Below, one piece after another: positions 46,182-55,053 of a stretch of 64,000 nt of DNA. The translations under genes and the position numbers were made by a program. This DNA comes from Litorivicinus lipolyticus (lineage in GTDB: Bacteria; Pseudomonadota; Gammaproteobacteria; Pseudomonadales; Litorivicinaceae): contig NZ_CP045871.1 in the NCBI RefSeq assembly GCF_009650135.1, positions 1,054,001-1,118,000 on the forward strand. Reading direction: 5' to 3'. The number at the start of each line of letters is the position of its first letter. The stretch's first letter is position 1. The notes under the pieces were generated by a model. The model saw nothing but the letters and a program-made list of their open reading frames with translations. It did no database searches and was not told the DNA's origin.

Positions 46182-47048
46182 TTGAAACGGTCATTGCGTT
46201 TAATCTGTATGTGTTTGTTGCTGAGCGGTTGCGGGATGCAGTTTGCCTACAACAACGCCCGATTTATGGCGTCCTGGTACCTCAACGATTTCATCGACCT
46301 GTCGCGCGAGCAAAAGACTGCGTTCAAAGCGGAGCTTGCCCAGTTGCATGACTGGCATCGTGCAAATGAACTGCCGCTCTACCGAGACACCTTGGTGCAA
46401 ATTCGAGCGCAGCTCAGTGGTGCCAAGCTGGATCCAGACGCATTACAGGGCCATATCGCGCTCATGCGGCAGCGCTGGGATGCCATCGTTATCCAGGCGA
46501 CCCCCGCGATCGTTGAATTAAGTCGTACCGTCACCCCACAGCAAGTCCAAGGGTTGATGTTGGCGGTTGAAGCGCGCAGCCAAGAAAGGCTATCCGACGC
46601 CGAGACTGCGGCTGATCACGCCCAAGATACGGTTGCGGGCATCGAAAAATGGACGGGGCCGCTGAGTCCATCGCAACAAACGAGGGTGCTGAACTTCGCC
46701 GCACAATACCCCGATATCACCGTCCAGACCGTGGCCGCTCACCGCGCATTTCAATCGCAACTGTTCGAGGTTTTGGCCGAGCCCAGCGGCGCTGACCGCG
46801 CCGCGCGGCTGGGGTTTTTATTCGCAAACGCGTTGGATACGCCGCAGGGCCGTCAATTGGTAGCGCTTCGTGCGGCTCGATTGGACGGTCGGGTGCAACT
46901 GATGACGGATCTCTGGGCTGGCGCTGATGAACGTCAAAAGCGCAGGGTCATTAAACGCGTGGGTAATTATATCGATGACATGGATGCCCTGATCAACACC
47001 GAGCTGACGAAGGCCGTGGCGACGAACGCGGATGCCACACTGCGATAG
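46182..47048 (+). CDS. DUF6279-type lipoprotein
   Basis: 288 residues from TTG 46182 (GGGGGGGAAATCG upstream). Lipobox LLSGC with the lipidated Cys at residue 17. The mature protein is helical and rich in Gln/Arg, with YNNARFMASWYLNDFIDLSREQKTAFK at its start, matching the DUF6279 lipoproteins of gammaproteobacteria. Probably anchored to the outer membrane facing the periplasm. Function unknown. Confidence 0.75.
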   Translation: MKRSLRLICMCLLLSGCGMQFAYNNARFMASWYLNDFIDLSREQKTAFKAELAQLHDWHRANELPLYRDTLVQIRAQLSGAKLDPDALQGHIALMRQRWDAIVIQATPAIVELSRTVTPQQVQGLMLAVEARSQERLSDAETAADHAQDTVAGIEKWTGPLSPSQQTRVLNFAAQYPDITVQTVAAHRAFQSQLFEVLAEPSGADRAARLGFLFANALDTPQGRQLVALRAARLDGRVQLMTDLWAGADERQKRRVIKRVGNYIDDMDALINTELTKAVATNADATLR

Positions 47049-47098
47049 CGCATGAAGATCGTTTAGACTGCGGCCCCACGCCACAGCCGAGCACTAAA

Positions 47099-47458
47099 AT
47101 GAACGACGTTGCCACTTTGTTAATGCGTTTAGTCAAAAAACCGAACGAGCTGATGTTCGTCGACGTCATTGCGACGATTGACCGAGCCTATCGTTTCGCG
47201 CCGACGGCGTTTTCAAACGGCACGGCCGACAACACGGCCGAGCAAAACCAGGGATCGGCCAAGGTATTGGCGTTTGCGCGCCTGCATAACCTTGGCGAAC
47301 CTCAAACACTCGCGTGTTGGGCGGAGCACTATCGCAGTGTTCTGGACCATCCGGAGGGCACTGATCATCAAAACATCCGCCAGTTTATCCAGACAGGTTG
47401 GGCTGGGGTTCAACTACCGTCAGATTGTTTGGTTCTGATTAACCAGACCGTCAAATAG
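47099..47458 (+). CDS. HopJ-type III effector family protein
   Basis: 119 residues. The sequence matches the HopJ family strongly in the block YRFAPTAFSNGTADNTAEQNQGSAKVLAFARLHNLGEPQTLACWAEHYR and in NPEGTDHQNIR-like HPEGTDHQNIRQFIQTGWAGV. The name comes from a Pseudomonas syringae effector, but the family is common in non-pathogens without type III secretion, so a housekeeping role is likely. No secretion genes are nearby. Confidence 0.85.
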   Translation: MNDVATLLMRLVKKPNELMFVDVIATIDRAYRFAPTAFSNGTADNTAEQNQGSAKVLAFARLHNLGEPQTLACWAEHYRSVLDHPEGTDHQNIRQFIQTGWAGVQLPSDCLVLINQTVK

Positions 47459-47510
47459 ACGCCTCCAAACAGACTGTCACGGTGACGGTTGGCCCCCACG
47501 ATCCGAGCCG

Positions 47511-47763
47511 TTAAGTGCCCGTGGTTTTACTGCGGGCACGAGTCCCGATCAGGCCCGCTAACGCCGTTAAGAGCAGCCAGGCAGCGGCCGGTAGCGGAAC
47601 GTTGGCGATTGGATCGGGGTTGTTGGTGATGCTGCCGCCGTCACAGGCGCCATAGCCGAATGATTTGTCGCTACCGTCGCAACTATTGTTACCCAGTGAA
47701 AACAGCAGTATTTTCTTGCCGTTATATCGGTTCAAACGTCAGCGACACCTTCGCGCTTGCCTT
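47511..47763 (-). pseudogene. Decayed VPLPA-CTERM protein remnant
   Basis: The C-terminal part is open from 47735 (TTG) to 47511 and ends in DPIANVPLPAAAWLLLTALAGLIGTRARSK, a VPLPA-CTERM exosortase sorting tail. Directly upstream, in another frame, 47727-47763 encodes AKVSLTFEPI, which aligns with SKVKLTFDYEPG of the intact family member at 62445-63062. A frameshift and stop therefore split this fragment, and it abuts the DM13 gene stop with no room for a full gene. It has lost its N-terminal signal peptide. Best read as the 3' end of a lost exosortase-target gene. Confidence 0.7.
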
Positions 47764-48304
47764 ACTCCCCCGGCACAACCAAATCCGTCGACGCCATAAA
47801 CTCCCCAAAGCGTTTGCACCAGACCGTCACCGACCCTAGCGCATTAATTTCGGTGTCGCTGAGCGCCCCGAGCGAGTAGTAGCTTGCGCCCTTGCCTTTG
47901 ACCAATGGCCCGACCTCGATTTGTTCGGTCGCGGCAAAGCGTTCTTCGCTGTCAATTCCGCGCGCCATCGACAGGTATAGGTACAGATCCGGCGCCAAGC
48001 CGATCTCGACGTCCGGGTGCAACTGCACAAACACATCGCCTTCGCGGGTGACCAGCGATAAACCGCCTTTGCCGGTGTGGGCGAAGTCTTGGCCCGGATC
48101 GTCGGTGCGGAACTGACCACTGGCGATTACACGGGCGCTGTCCAGTACCTGGTCGGGTAGGCTGCGCGACTGGAAATCGGCGACGTGGCCGGTCACTGCG
48201 GCTTTGAGGTCGTCGAACAGCCCTGCGTGCGTGGCGGTCGGTAGGGCGGTTAGCGCGCCAATCATTAGCGCTCGGGTCATGTGCGTCATCATAGTGGGTT
48301 CCAT
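47762..48304 (-). CDS. Exported DM13-domain protein
   Basis: 180 residues; Sec signal peptide at the N-terminus (ends ATHAG). The DM13 domain follows: ASGQFRTDDPGQDFAHTGKGGLSLV, LAPDLYLYLS and a C-terminal SVTVWCKRFGEFMASTDL with the conserved Cys. DM13 proteins are thought to take part in electron transfer or redox reactions. AGG lies six bases before ATG 48304; ATG 48292 is an in-frame alternative. Downstream of acnB on the same strand, separated by a terminator. Confidence 0.8.
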   Translation of the reverse strand: MEPTMMTHMTRALMIGALTALPTATHAGLFDDLKAAVTGHVADFQSRSLPDQVLDSARVIASGQFRTDDPGQDFAHTGKGGLSLVTREGDVFVQLHPDVEIGLAPDLYLYLSMARGIDSEERFAATEQIEVGPLVKGKGASYYSLGALSDTEINALGSVTVWCKRFGEFMASTDLVVPGE

Positions 48305-48331
48305 CGGCCACCTAGGCCATTATCGAAACTG

Positions 48332-48363
48332 AAAAAAAAGGGCCGGCACCGAAGTACCGACCC
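48332..48363 (-). terminator. Terminator of acnB
   Basis: On the minus strand GGGTCGGTAC-TTCG-GTGCCGGCCC (10 bp with two wobble pairs) followed by eight T. Confidence 0.92.
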
Positions 48364-48383
48364 TCATGTAAACCCGTTTGGGT

Positions 48384-51176
48384 TTAGCCTGCGTTGACCA
48401 TGGGGATCATGCTCAGTGCTTCGGTCGGCGGCGTAAACTGCGTCAGCTGAATACCCTGGACCGCTTCGCGGTATTCGGCCAGCGTCGGCGAGCGACCCAA
48501 GATGGCAGCCAACACCACCACCGGCGTTGAAGCCAGCAAGGATTCGCCTTTCTTGTCAGCGCGATCCTCGACCACACGGCCTTGGAACAAGCGGGTCGAG
48601 GTTGCGAACACGGTATCGCCTTTGGCCGCTTTTTCTTGGTTACCCATACACAGGTTACAACCGGGACGCTCCAGATACAGGATGTTCTCGTACTCGGTGC
48701 GGGCGGCCTGTTTCGGCGCGTCGTCGTCGAATTCGAAACCGGCGTATTTCTGCAGAATTTCCCAGTCACCTTCGGCCTTCAACTCATCAATGATGTTGTA
48801 GGTCGGTGCGGCGACGACTAGCGGCGCTTGGAACTCGACTTTGCCTTGCTTGGCTTCCAGGTTGCGCAGGATTTGGACGACGATTTTGACGTCGTCCTTG
48901 TGGACCATGCAGGAACCAACAAAGCCCAGATCGACTTTGCGCTCGCCTGCGTAATACGACAGCGGGCGAATGGCGTCGTGGGTGTAACGCTTTGAGACGT
49001 CATCGTTATTAACGTCCGGATCGGCAATCATCGGCTCGACAATGGTGTTCAGGTCGACTTCAAGTTCTGCGTAGTACTGACAGTTGTTGTCAGGCATCAG
49101 CAGCGGTCGGCCGGTGCCGTTGGCGATGTCGTGAATACGGGCGTCGGCTTTGTCAATCAGGCCCTGGAGCATGTTGGCGTCGTTTTCCATGCCTTTGTTG
49201 ATCATGATTTGGATGCGGCTTTTGGCCATCTCCAGTGATCCAATCAAGGTGTCCGGCTGTGAAATACAGATCGAGGCCTTGGCCTTCATCTCGGCGGTCC
49301 AGTCGGTAAAGGTAAAGGCTTGGTCAGCCAGCAAGGTGCCAATGTGGACCTCGATGACGCGGCCCTGGAAGACGTTTTCGCCGAATTTTTTCAGCATTTG
49401 TAGCTGGGTTGCGTGGACGACGTCACGGAAGTCCATGCCATCTTGCATTTCACCCGAGAAGGTGACCTTGACGGATTCGGGAATCGGCATGGCCGCTTCA
49501 CCGGTCGCCAGCGCCAGCGCCACCGTGCCCGAATCGGCACCGAAGGCGACGCCCTTGGACATACGGGTGTGCGAGTCACCCCCAATGATGACCGACCATT
49601 CATCGACGGTGATGTCGTTCAGTACCTTGTGAATGACGTCGGTCATGGCGTGGTACTGACCCAAGGGGTCACGCGCCGTAATCAGGCCAAACTTGCTCAT
49701 AAATGACATCAATTTCGGGATGTTAGTCTGGGCTTTTTTATCCCACACCGAGGCGGTGTGACAGCCTGACTGGTAGGCGCCGTCAACCGACGGTGAAATG
49801 ACCATGGCCGCCATGGCTTCCAATTCCTGCGATGTCATCAGGCCGGTGGTGTCTTGCGACCCGACGATGTTAACGCGAACGCGAACGTCGGAACCGGCGT
49901 GCAACTCAACACCGTCTTCAACGCCAACCGCGTTGTTGTTAAAGATTTTTTCGACCGCGGTCAGACCTTGACCTGCGTTGGTGACTTCTTTGGACGGTGC
50001 GAATACCGGCGTGACCGGCACACCCAACGCGTGTGCGGCGAAGTTTTGCAGCTTTTTGCCAAAGACAACGGCATACGAGCCACCGGCTTTCATGAATTCG
50101 ACTTTTTGCGGGGTGAACGCGGCCGCCACGTCGGCCACTTCCTGGCCGTCTTTCAACAGTTTTTTGGTGCGGGTGTTGATCGTCAATACCGTTCCGGTTT
50201 CAACCGAGTAGGTCTGGTCTAGTACGGCGTCACCATTGGCATCGACAACCGTGTTGCCGTTGGCATCGACTTTTTTGACCCAGTTTTTTAGATCCAAACC
50301 AATGCCGCCGGTGACGCCGACCGTGGTCAAGAAAATCGGCGAAATGCCATTGGTGCCGCCAACGACAGGCGCGATATTGACGAAGGGCACGTACGGGCTG
50401 GCTTGCTTGCCGGCCCACAACGCCACGTTGTTAACACCGGACATGCGCGAGGAACCCACGCCCATCGTGCCTTTCTCGGCAATCAGCATGACCTTTTTAC
50501 CCGGGTGCTGTTTTTGCAGCGCAACGATTTTCTGTTGGTCGTCCGGGCTGCACATGCAGCGGCCGTGTAGTTCACGGTCCGAGCGCGAGTGGGCTTGGTT
50601 ACCTGGCGACAACAAATCGGTCGATATGTCGCCTTCGGCGGCCACAAAGGTGACGATGTCGATGGTTTCGTCAATCTCGGGCAGCGAGGTAAAGAACTCA
50701 GCCGCCGCGTAGCTTTCGAGGACATCCTTGGCGATTGCGCTGCCGGCTTTGAACGCCGCTTCCAGGCGTGCCGTGTCGGCCTCGTACAGGAATACCTGGG
50801 TTTTCAGAACGTCGGCCGCCGCATTGGCAATCGCCACATCGTCGCCCAGTGCCAGGTCCAACAGCACTTCAATCGAGGTGCCGCCTTTCATGTGCGACAA
50901 CAACTCAAAGGCAAAAGTCGGCGTGATTTCGTCGAGCACGACCTGACCCACGATGACGTCTTTCAGGAAGGTGGCTTTGACGCCTGCCGCGCCAGTGGTA
51001 CCGGGGAGAGTGTTGTAGATCAGGTGCTGCAACGAATCCGCGCGGTGCTCGCTGGTGGTGTCCTTGATCTGTGCGACGATATCGGTCAGTAGCTCGGCGC
51101 TATCGATCGGCTTGGGGTGCAGTCCGTCGGTGGCGCGTTCGGCGATCTCTTGCAGGTAATCAGAATAAAAGCTCAT
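48384..51176 (-). CDS. acnB: Bifunctional aconitate hydratase B / 2-methylisocitrate dehydratase, long form
   Basis: TCA-cycle 4Fe-4S enzyme interconverting citrate and isocitrate; AcnB also hydrates 2-methylaconitate. 930 residues, about 65 more than E. coli AcnB (865). Iron-sulfur ligands are present in GSCMVHKDD and PGCNLCMGNQ; the substrate-loop SGCHTASVWDK is conserved. The N-terminal HEAT-like domain carries the regulatory region. ATG 51176 has AGGGAGATGT upstream; the frame extends to 51569 but that part is unlike AcnB and crosses the promoter region. A 9-bp inverted repeat lies 34-81 bases upstream of the start. Confidence 0.95.
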   Translation of the reverse strand: MSFYSDYLQEIAERATDGLHPKPIDSAELLTDIVAQIKDTTSEHRADSLQHLIYNTLPGTTGAAGVKATFLKDVIVGQVVLDEITPTFAFELLSHMKGGTSIEVLLDLALGDDVAIANAAADVLKTQVFLYEADTARLEAAFKAGSAIAKDVLESYAAAEFFTSLPEIDETIDIVTFVAAEGDISTDLLSPGNQAHSRSDRELHGRCMCSPDDQQKIVALQKQHPGKKVMLIAEKGTMGVGSSRMSGVNNVALWAGKQASPYVPFVNIAPVVGGTNGISPIFLTTVGVTGGIGLDLKNWVKKVDANGNTVVDANGDAVLDQTYSVETGTVLTINTRTKKLLKDGQEVADVAAAFTPQKVEFMKAGGSYAVVFGKKLQNFAAHALGVPVTPVFAPSKEVTNAGQGLTAVEKIFNNNAVGVEDGVELHAGSDVRVRVNIVGSQDTTGLMTSQELEAMAAMVISPSVDGAYQSGCHTASVWDKKAQTNIPKLMSFMSKFGLITARDPLGQYHAMTDVIHKVLNDITVDEWSVIIGGDSHTRMSKGVAFGADSGTVALALATGEAAMPIPESVKVTFSGEMQDGMDFRDVVHATQLQMLKKFGENVFQGRVIEVHIGTLLADQAFTFTDWTAEMKAKASICISQPDTLIGSLEMAKSRIQIMINKGMENDANMLQGLIDKADARIHDIANGTGRPLLMPDNNCQYYAELEVDLNTIVEPMIADPDVNNDDVSKRYTHDAIRPLSYYAGERKVDLGFVGSCMVHKDDVKIVVQILRNLEAKQGKVEFQAPLVVAAPTYNIIDELKAEGDWEILQKYAGFEFDDDAPKQAARTEYENILYLERPGCNLCMGNQEKAAKGDTVFATSTRLFQGRVVEDRADKKGESLLASTPVVVLAAILGRSPTLAEYREAVQGIQLTQFTPPTEALSMIPMVNAG

Positions 51177-51209
51177 ACATCTCCCTAAGTGTAAATGTCG
51201 CATCAAAAG

Positions 51210-51257
51210 ACGCTCAAATACGGCCGGCCATGATTGCGCCAGCGGTTGTTTGAGCGT
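51210..51257. promoter_or_regulatory. Inverted repeat in the acnB upstream region
   Basis: ACGCTCAAA (51210-51218) and TTTGAGCGT (51249-51257), a perfect 9-bp inverted repeat separated by 30 bp, starting 34 bases before the acnB start. It could be an mRNA hairpin or a regulator site. The 51177-51510 gap otherwise holds the divergent promoters of acnB and the TPR gene; I see no further gene. Confidence 0.5.
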
Positions 51258-51510
51258 TTGGGGTGGCACCGTGACGGAGCGGCTAGGCGCCCGGTCGGTA
51301 CTTCTTTTGATGATGACGGTGTCGGCGGTTGTGACGACCAAAATTTCTACTGCGAATAATAACGCAAACTGACGTGGGTTGCTGAGGGGTACTACTAAAT
51401 AATGTGCCACCCTTGGCGCCGTCAGCACGTGGTGCGGTGACCGCTGTTGGGGCGGCTTGAACCGAGTGGCACAAAAGGCAAGTATTGAGCCACGAACGAA
51501 GGAGGTGCCT

Positions 51511-52065
51511 ATGTTTCGATTACTCGTCGCCAGCCTATGGATCGTCAGCATTTTACCGCCGCCGGCCAACGCTGATCAGTTTGCCCCCGAGTTGGATGGG
51601 CTGTTTGAACGGCTCGCCGCAGCCGAATCAGAGACGGCCGGGCGCCAGTTAGAGTCGATGATCTGGCGGCACTGGCTTGCGTTCCCCGACGACTCCGAAG
51701 CGCAGTACATTTTTAACGACGTGGTCGAGGCCATCAGCTTCGGCCAATTGAAACGCGGGCTTGAACAGGCGGACAAGGTGATCGAATCGCACCCTAATTT
51801 CGCCGAAATATGGAACAAGCGGGCGACCTTGTATTTTATTCAGGGCGACTATCAACGTTCGGTGTCGGACATCATCCAAACGCTGGCGTTAGAGCCGCGT
51901 CACTTCGGCGCGCTGTCCGGTTTGGTCCAAATTTTCGAGCGTCAAGCCCAGTATCAGCGCGCATTAAAAGTGCTGGCACAACTCAAAGCGGTGGTGCCGC
52001 AAAGCCCCGGGCTGGACGATTGGGAAGGCCGCTTGCGTGAAAAGTTGGCCGAGTCGGCGACCTAG
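51511..52065 (+). CDS. Exported TPR-repeat protein
   Basis: 184 residues from ATG 51511 (GGAGGTGCCT upstream). Signal peptide about 1-20 (ends NADQF). Then two to three TPR motifs (GLEQADKVIESHPNFAEIWNKRATLYFIQGDYQRSVSDIIQTLALEPRHFGALSGL). Periplasmic protein-protein interaction role likely. The longer frame from 51457 does not start with a signal peptide. Convergent with speG. Confidence 0.8.
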   Translation: MFRLLVASLWIVSILPPPANADQFAPELDGLFERLAAAESETAGRQLESMIWRHWLAFPDDSEAQYIFNDVVEAISFGQLKRGLEQADKVIESHPNFAEIWNKRATLYFIQGDYQRSVSDIIQTLALEPRHFGALSGLVQIFERQAQYQRALKVLAQLKAVVPQSPGLDDWEGRLREKLAESAT

Positions 52066-52081
52066 CGACCACCCAAGTCGG

Positions 52082-52624
52082 TCAGCCGCCCAGGGTCGCG
52101 CCGGGGTTGGCAGCGGTTGACTGCAAATAATCCTGCTGCAGCCGGTACATCCGGATCGCGTCGACGTAGCGGCCGTTGACAAAAAACTCGGCGACTAAGC
52201 GTCCTTCCTCGACGAACCCGATGGCCTCGTAGATGTGACGTGCCGCCGGATTTTCGACTGATACCACCAGGTAGACCTTGTTCAGATTGAGGACTTTAAA
52301 GGCGTAGTCCAGCGCTTGGCTGGTGATGTCGGTGCCGATGCCCTGACCTTGATAGGTGGGCGAGACAATAATTTGGAACTCGCAGCGCCGGTGCACGGTG
52401 GTGATCTCGATCAGTTCTACCAGGCCAACGCGGTGGCCCCCTTGGTGCGCGATAAAGCGCCGCTCGGATTGGTCGTGGATGTGCTTGAGGTACAGCTCTT
52501 CCAGCTCCAGAAATGATTCGTACGGCTCTTCGAACCAAAAGCGCATCAGTCGCATGTCATTGTTAAGGCCGTGAACAAAGGGCAGGTCGTCGCGTTCTAA
52601 GGCGCGCAGTTGAATAGGGTCCAT
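52082..52624 (-). CDS. speG: Spermidine N1-acetyltransferase SpeG
   Basis: GNAT enzyme acetylating spermidine or spermine with acetyl-CoA. The 180 residues align closely with E. coli SpeG throughout: RALERDDLPFVHGLNN, MRFWFEEPYESFLELEELYLKHIHDQSERRF, the acetyl-CoA loop SPTYQGQGIGTDI and FFVNGRYVDAIRM. The ribosome site before ATG 52624 is weak. Faces away from the DUF3293 gene across a 260-bp gap. Confidence 0.93.
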   Translation of the reverse strand: MDPIQLRALERDDLPFVHGLNNDMRLMRFWFEEPYESFLELEELYLKHIHDQSERRFIAHQGGHRVGLVELIEITTVHRRCEFQIIVSPTYQGQGIGTDITSQALDYAFKVLNLNKVYLVVSVENPAARHIYEAIGFVEEGRLVAEFFVNGRYVDAIRMYRLQQDYLQSTAANPGATLGG

Positions 52625-52722
52625 GGGTCAACTCGTTAGGTGCGTTGGCGCGACAATACGCCGACTGTGTCAGCGGCGGAAGTACCCAGGGTCGGGTTGC
52701 GTGTCAGGGGTGCCGGTGGCGG

Positions 52723-52751
52723 TTGACATAAAGATATCTTTATATTTAACT
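52723..52751 (+). promoter_or_regulatory. Promoter with 16-bp palindrome upstream of DUF3293
   Basis: TTGACA (-35, 52723-52728) and a weaker -10-like TTTAAC (52745-52750) at 16 bp. A perfect 16-bp palindrome ATAAAGATATCTTTAT (52728-52743) fills the spacer, so a bound dimer would block RNA polymerase. AAAGATATCTTT resembles operators I associate with S-adenosylhomocysteine-responsive ArsR-type regulators; this is a memory-based inference. Confidence 0.6.
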
Positions 52752-52772
52752 GGGGATCAAACATGCAGAGTA

Positions 52773-52884
52773 GGGCGGGCGCCCTCACCAACCTGTCGGT
52801 GTCGACAAGGTGGTCAGAGACTCAGTCTCCATGGGGCCGTATGGCAACCAATGACGCGCCCCGCCCACCGTGACGGAGGTGTCT
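52773..52884 (+). ncRNA. Candidate structured leader RNA (riboswitch-like) before DUF3293
   Basis: Potential closing helix P1: GGGCGGG (52773-52779) with CCCGCCC (52860-52866), extended after a bulge by CGC/GCG. Inside lie P2 (52787-52814, 11 bp with one bulge per side, loop GTGT), P3 (GAGAC-TCA-GTCTC, 52817-52829) and a weak P4 (GCC-GTAT-GGC, 52836-52845). A CACC/GGTG pairing (52866-52869 with 52878-52881) would hide the GGAGGT ribosome site of the next gene and competes with the last P1 pair. Matches no riboswitch consensus I know. Confidence 0.45.
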
Positions 52885-53385
52885 ATGATCGACTGCAATC
52901 ACACATTGGGATGGCCGCAACCGGTTGAGCCTTTATTTGGCGATGTGCCATCGGGATTAGTTCGGGCTTATCGCCAATCCTGTTATCCCGTGCTGGCGGC
53001 GGATCCGGCGATCGAGTTGCGACCGGGTCAGCCCTGTCCCGCCATGGATCAATGGTTGGTCGAAAAGGGGCGCCATTTCGGTGCCGTGGTCACGGCCCAC
53101 AATCCTTACTCGATCCCCCAATCAGCAGACTGGAACGCCACCGCCAATGCATCCTTGGCGGCGTTCATTCAGGCCCGTGGTTGGGAGTTCGTTGATGCCG
53201 AAGGCCGCAGCACCGACCCCTTGCAAAGCTGGCCCGTCGAGGCCTCGTTTTTGGTCCTGGTGCCGAGTCTGATCGAAGCGGTGTTACTGGCTAACAGTTT
53301 CCGCCAGCATGCCTTTGTTTGGGCCCAGGTGGGTCAACCGGTGCAGCTAAAGTCGGGTCACTACGGTGGTGACCTAAAAGGCTAG
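52885..53385 (+). CDS. DUF3293-family protein
   Basis: 166 residues from ATG 52885, five to six bases after GGAGGT; an in-frame GTG at 52870 is less likely. The NPYS ([21 protein letters not shown]) and [11 protein letters not shown] motifs match DUF3293, a small soluble family of unknown function. It is preceded by a structured leader and palindrome-bearing promoter. Converges with ridA by 4 bases. Confidence 0.75.
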   Translation: MIDCNHTLGWPQPVEPLFGDVPSGLVRAYRQSCYPVLAADPAIELRPGQPCPAMDQWLVEKGRHFGAVVTAHNPYSIPQSADWNATANASLAAFIQARGWEFVDAEGRSTDPLQSWPVEASFLVLVPSLIEAVLLANSFRQHAFVWAQVGQPVQLKSGHYGGDLKG

Positions 53386-53726
53386 ACCGCCGCTGTCACG
53401 GTAATTTCAACCAACAGCGCGTCGCGCGCCATCGCCGCTTGCACGCACGCCCGTGCCGGCGCATGCCCCTCGGGCACCCAGGCGTCCCACACAGCATTCA
53501 TGGCCGCGAAGTCGTCCATGGTTTTGACGTAAATCGTCGCCGACAATAGCCGCGTACGGTCCGAGCCTACGGATTCCAACAGGGCGTCAATTTTAGCCAA
53601 CGTGGTTCGTGTTTGTTCGCTGATGTCGGCGTCGGCGTCGGCGGCGACTTGACCGCATAAATACACGGTGCCGTTGTGGATGACGGCGCGGCTCATGCGC
53701 GCCTTGGTTTCGAAGCGTTGAATCAT
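53382..53726 (-). CDS. RidA-family reactive intermediate deaminase
   Basis: 114 residues. RidA/YjgF fold: [49 protein letters not shown] with the catalytic Arg in ARACV. RidA hydrolyses 2-iminoacids such as 2-aminoacrylate. It starts with ATGA overlapping the dadA stop, so it is coupled to dadA, which generates an imino acid during D-alanine oxidation; RidA would speed hydrolysis to pyruvate. Confidence 0.9.
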   Translation of the reverse strand: MIQRFETKARMSRAVIHNGTVYLCGQVAADADADISEQTRTTLAKIDALLESVGSDRTRLLSATIYVKTMDDFAAMNAVWDAWVPEGHAPARACVQAAMARDALLVEITVTAAV

Positions 53727-55006
53727 GCGGAATCCTTGTGAGTCCAGTTTTTGCTGGGGTAGCGGCTGATGCCGAGCCCGTTCGGGTCAATGTCGGGTTG
53801 GCTGCCGGTGACCACGTCGGCCAACAGCTTGCTGGAGCCGCACGACATGGTCCAGCCCAGCGTGCCGTGGCCGGCGTTGGTGTACAGGTTTTTAAACGGC
53901 GTGGCACCGACGATGGGCGTGCCGTCCGGCGTCATCGGGCGCAATCCGGTCCAAAATTCGCCTTGGCTGATATCGCCGCCGTCGGGGAAAATGTCGCGCA
54001 CGACCATCTCGATGGTGGCGCGGCGCTTGTCGGGCAGATCCAGGTTGAAGCCCGCCAATTCAGCGGTACCCGCCACTCGAATGCGGTCGTCAAAACGGGT
54101 CAGTGCGACTTTATAGGTTTCGTCCATGACCGTGGATACCGGCGCCGCGTCGGGGTTGGTGATCGGTACGGTCAACGAGTAACCCTTGACCGGGAAAATC
54201 GGCAAATCTAACCCAATCGCATCCAGTAGAGCGGTGCTGTAGCTGCCCATGGCAACGACATAGGCATCGGCTGTTTGAAGACCGGCGCTGGTCTTGATGC
54301 CGGTGATTTGATCGCTTCTGGCCTCAATCCCCAAAATCCGCGTGTTCATCCGATAGCGGACACCCATCGCGCGAGTTTTTTCCGCTAATCGCTCGGTGAA
54401 CAACAAGCAATCGCCGGTTTCGTCGTTGGGCAGGCGCAGACCTCCGACCAGTTTGTCAGAGACTCGGGCCAGCGCCGGTTCAACCGCAATGCACTGCTCA
54501 ACATCAAGCGACTCGTAAGGCACGTTGCAGCGCTCGAGCACCTCGATGTCTTTGTACGATGCCTCGACCTGTTTTTGAGTGCGGAACAGCTGCAGCGTGC
54601 CCTTGCTTCGGTTCTCGTAGGCAATATCGGCTTCCTTGCGGATATCGATAAAGCAATCACGGCTGTATTCGGCCAGCCGCATCATGCGTTCTTTATTGAT
54701 CGCATATTTACTGTCGGTGCAGTTGGTCAGCATTTGCATGACCCAGTTCCACATGGCCGGATCGACACGGGCCTTCATTTTAAGCGGCGCGTGTTCTTGT
54801 AACAGCCATTTGGCGGCCTTGACCGGGATGCCCGGCGCCGCCCATGGCGCGGAATAGCCGGGTGAAATTTGACCGGCATTGGCGAAACTGGTCTCCAGGC
54901 CCGGTTGAGCTTGGCGGTCGATAACGGTGACCTGGTGGCCTTGGCGGGCCAAATAGTAAGCGCTGGTGACGCCGACCACGCCGGCGCCCAATACAATCAC
55001 GTTCAT
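53723..55006 (-). CDS. dadA: D-amino acid dehydrogenase, small subunit
   Basis: FAD-dependent dehydrogenase oxidising D-alanine and other D-amino acids to 2-oxo acids, passing electrons to the respiratory chain. 427 residues from ATG 55006 (AGAGGA upstream): Rossmann [58 protein letters not shown] and [12 protein letters not shown] all match DadA. The N-terminal extension to 55057 is excluded. Operon with ridA; divergent from an Lrp-type regulator, like dadR in Pseudomonas. Confidence 0.95.
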   Translation of the reverse strand: MNVIVLGAGVVGVTSAYYLARQGHQVTVIDRQAQPGLETSFANAGQISPGYSAPWAAPGIPVKAAKWLLQEHAPLKMKARVDPAMWNWVMQMLTNCTDSKYAINKERMMRLAEYSRDCFIDIRKEADIAYENRSKGTLQLFRTQKQVEASYKDIEVLERCNVPYESLDVEQCIAVEPALARVSDKLVGGLRLPNDETGDCLLFTERLAEKTRAMGVRYRMNTRILGIEARSDQITGIKTSAGLQTADAYVVAMGSYSTALLDAIGLDLPIFPVKGYSLTVPITNPDAAPVSTVMDETYKVALTRFDDRIRVAGTAELAGFNLDLPDKRRATIEMVVRDIFPDGGDISQGEFWTGLRPMTPDGTPIVGATPFKNLYTNAGHGTLGWTMSCGSSKLLADVVTGSQPDIDPNGLGISRYPSKNWTHKDSA

Positions 55007-55024
55007 CCGATCGTCCTCTGTTTG

Positions 55025-55045
55025 ATTCCATGCATCATATGGAAT
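55025..55045. promoter_or_regulatory. Inverted repeat 1 in the dadA-lrp intergenic region
   Basis: ATTCCAT-N7-ATGGAAT, perfect 7-bp arms, 19-39 bases upstream of the dadA start. Possible operator of the divergent Lrp-type regulator. Confidence 0.55.
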
Positions 55046-55053
55046 TTCGAAGC

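Noticed and set aside
47099..47458. HopJ-family gene as evidence for type III secretion
   Set aside because: The family is common in bacteria without secretion systems, and no apparatus genes are present.
50236..50712. 158 aa plus-strand frame inside acnB
   Set aside because: Antisense shadow of acnB.
52773..52884. SAM-I or SAH riboswitch as identity of the leader
   Set aside because: Contains a GGCAACC string but lacks the conserved SAM-I kink-turn, P3 and J-region sequences and the SAH core; left as unclassified.
52623..52928. 101 aa frame spanning the speG-DUF3293 gap
   Set aside because: Overlaps the promoter, structured leader and DUF3293 start; no ribosome site or family resemblance.
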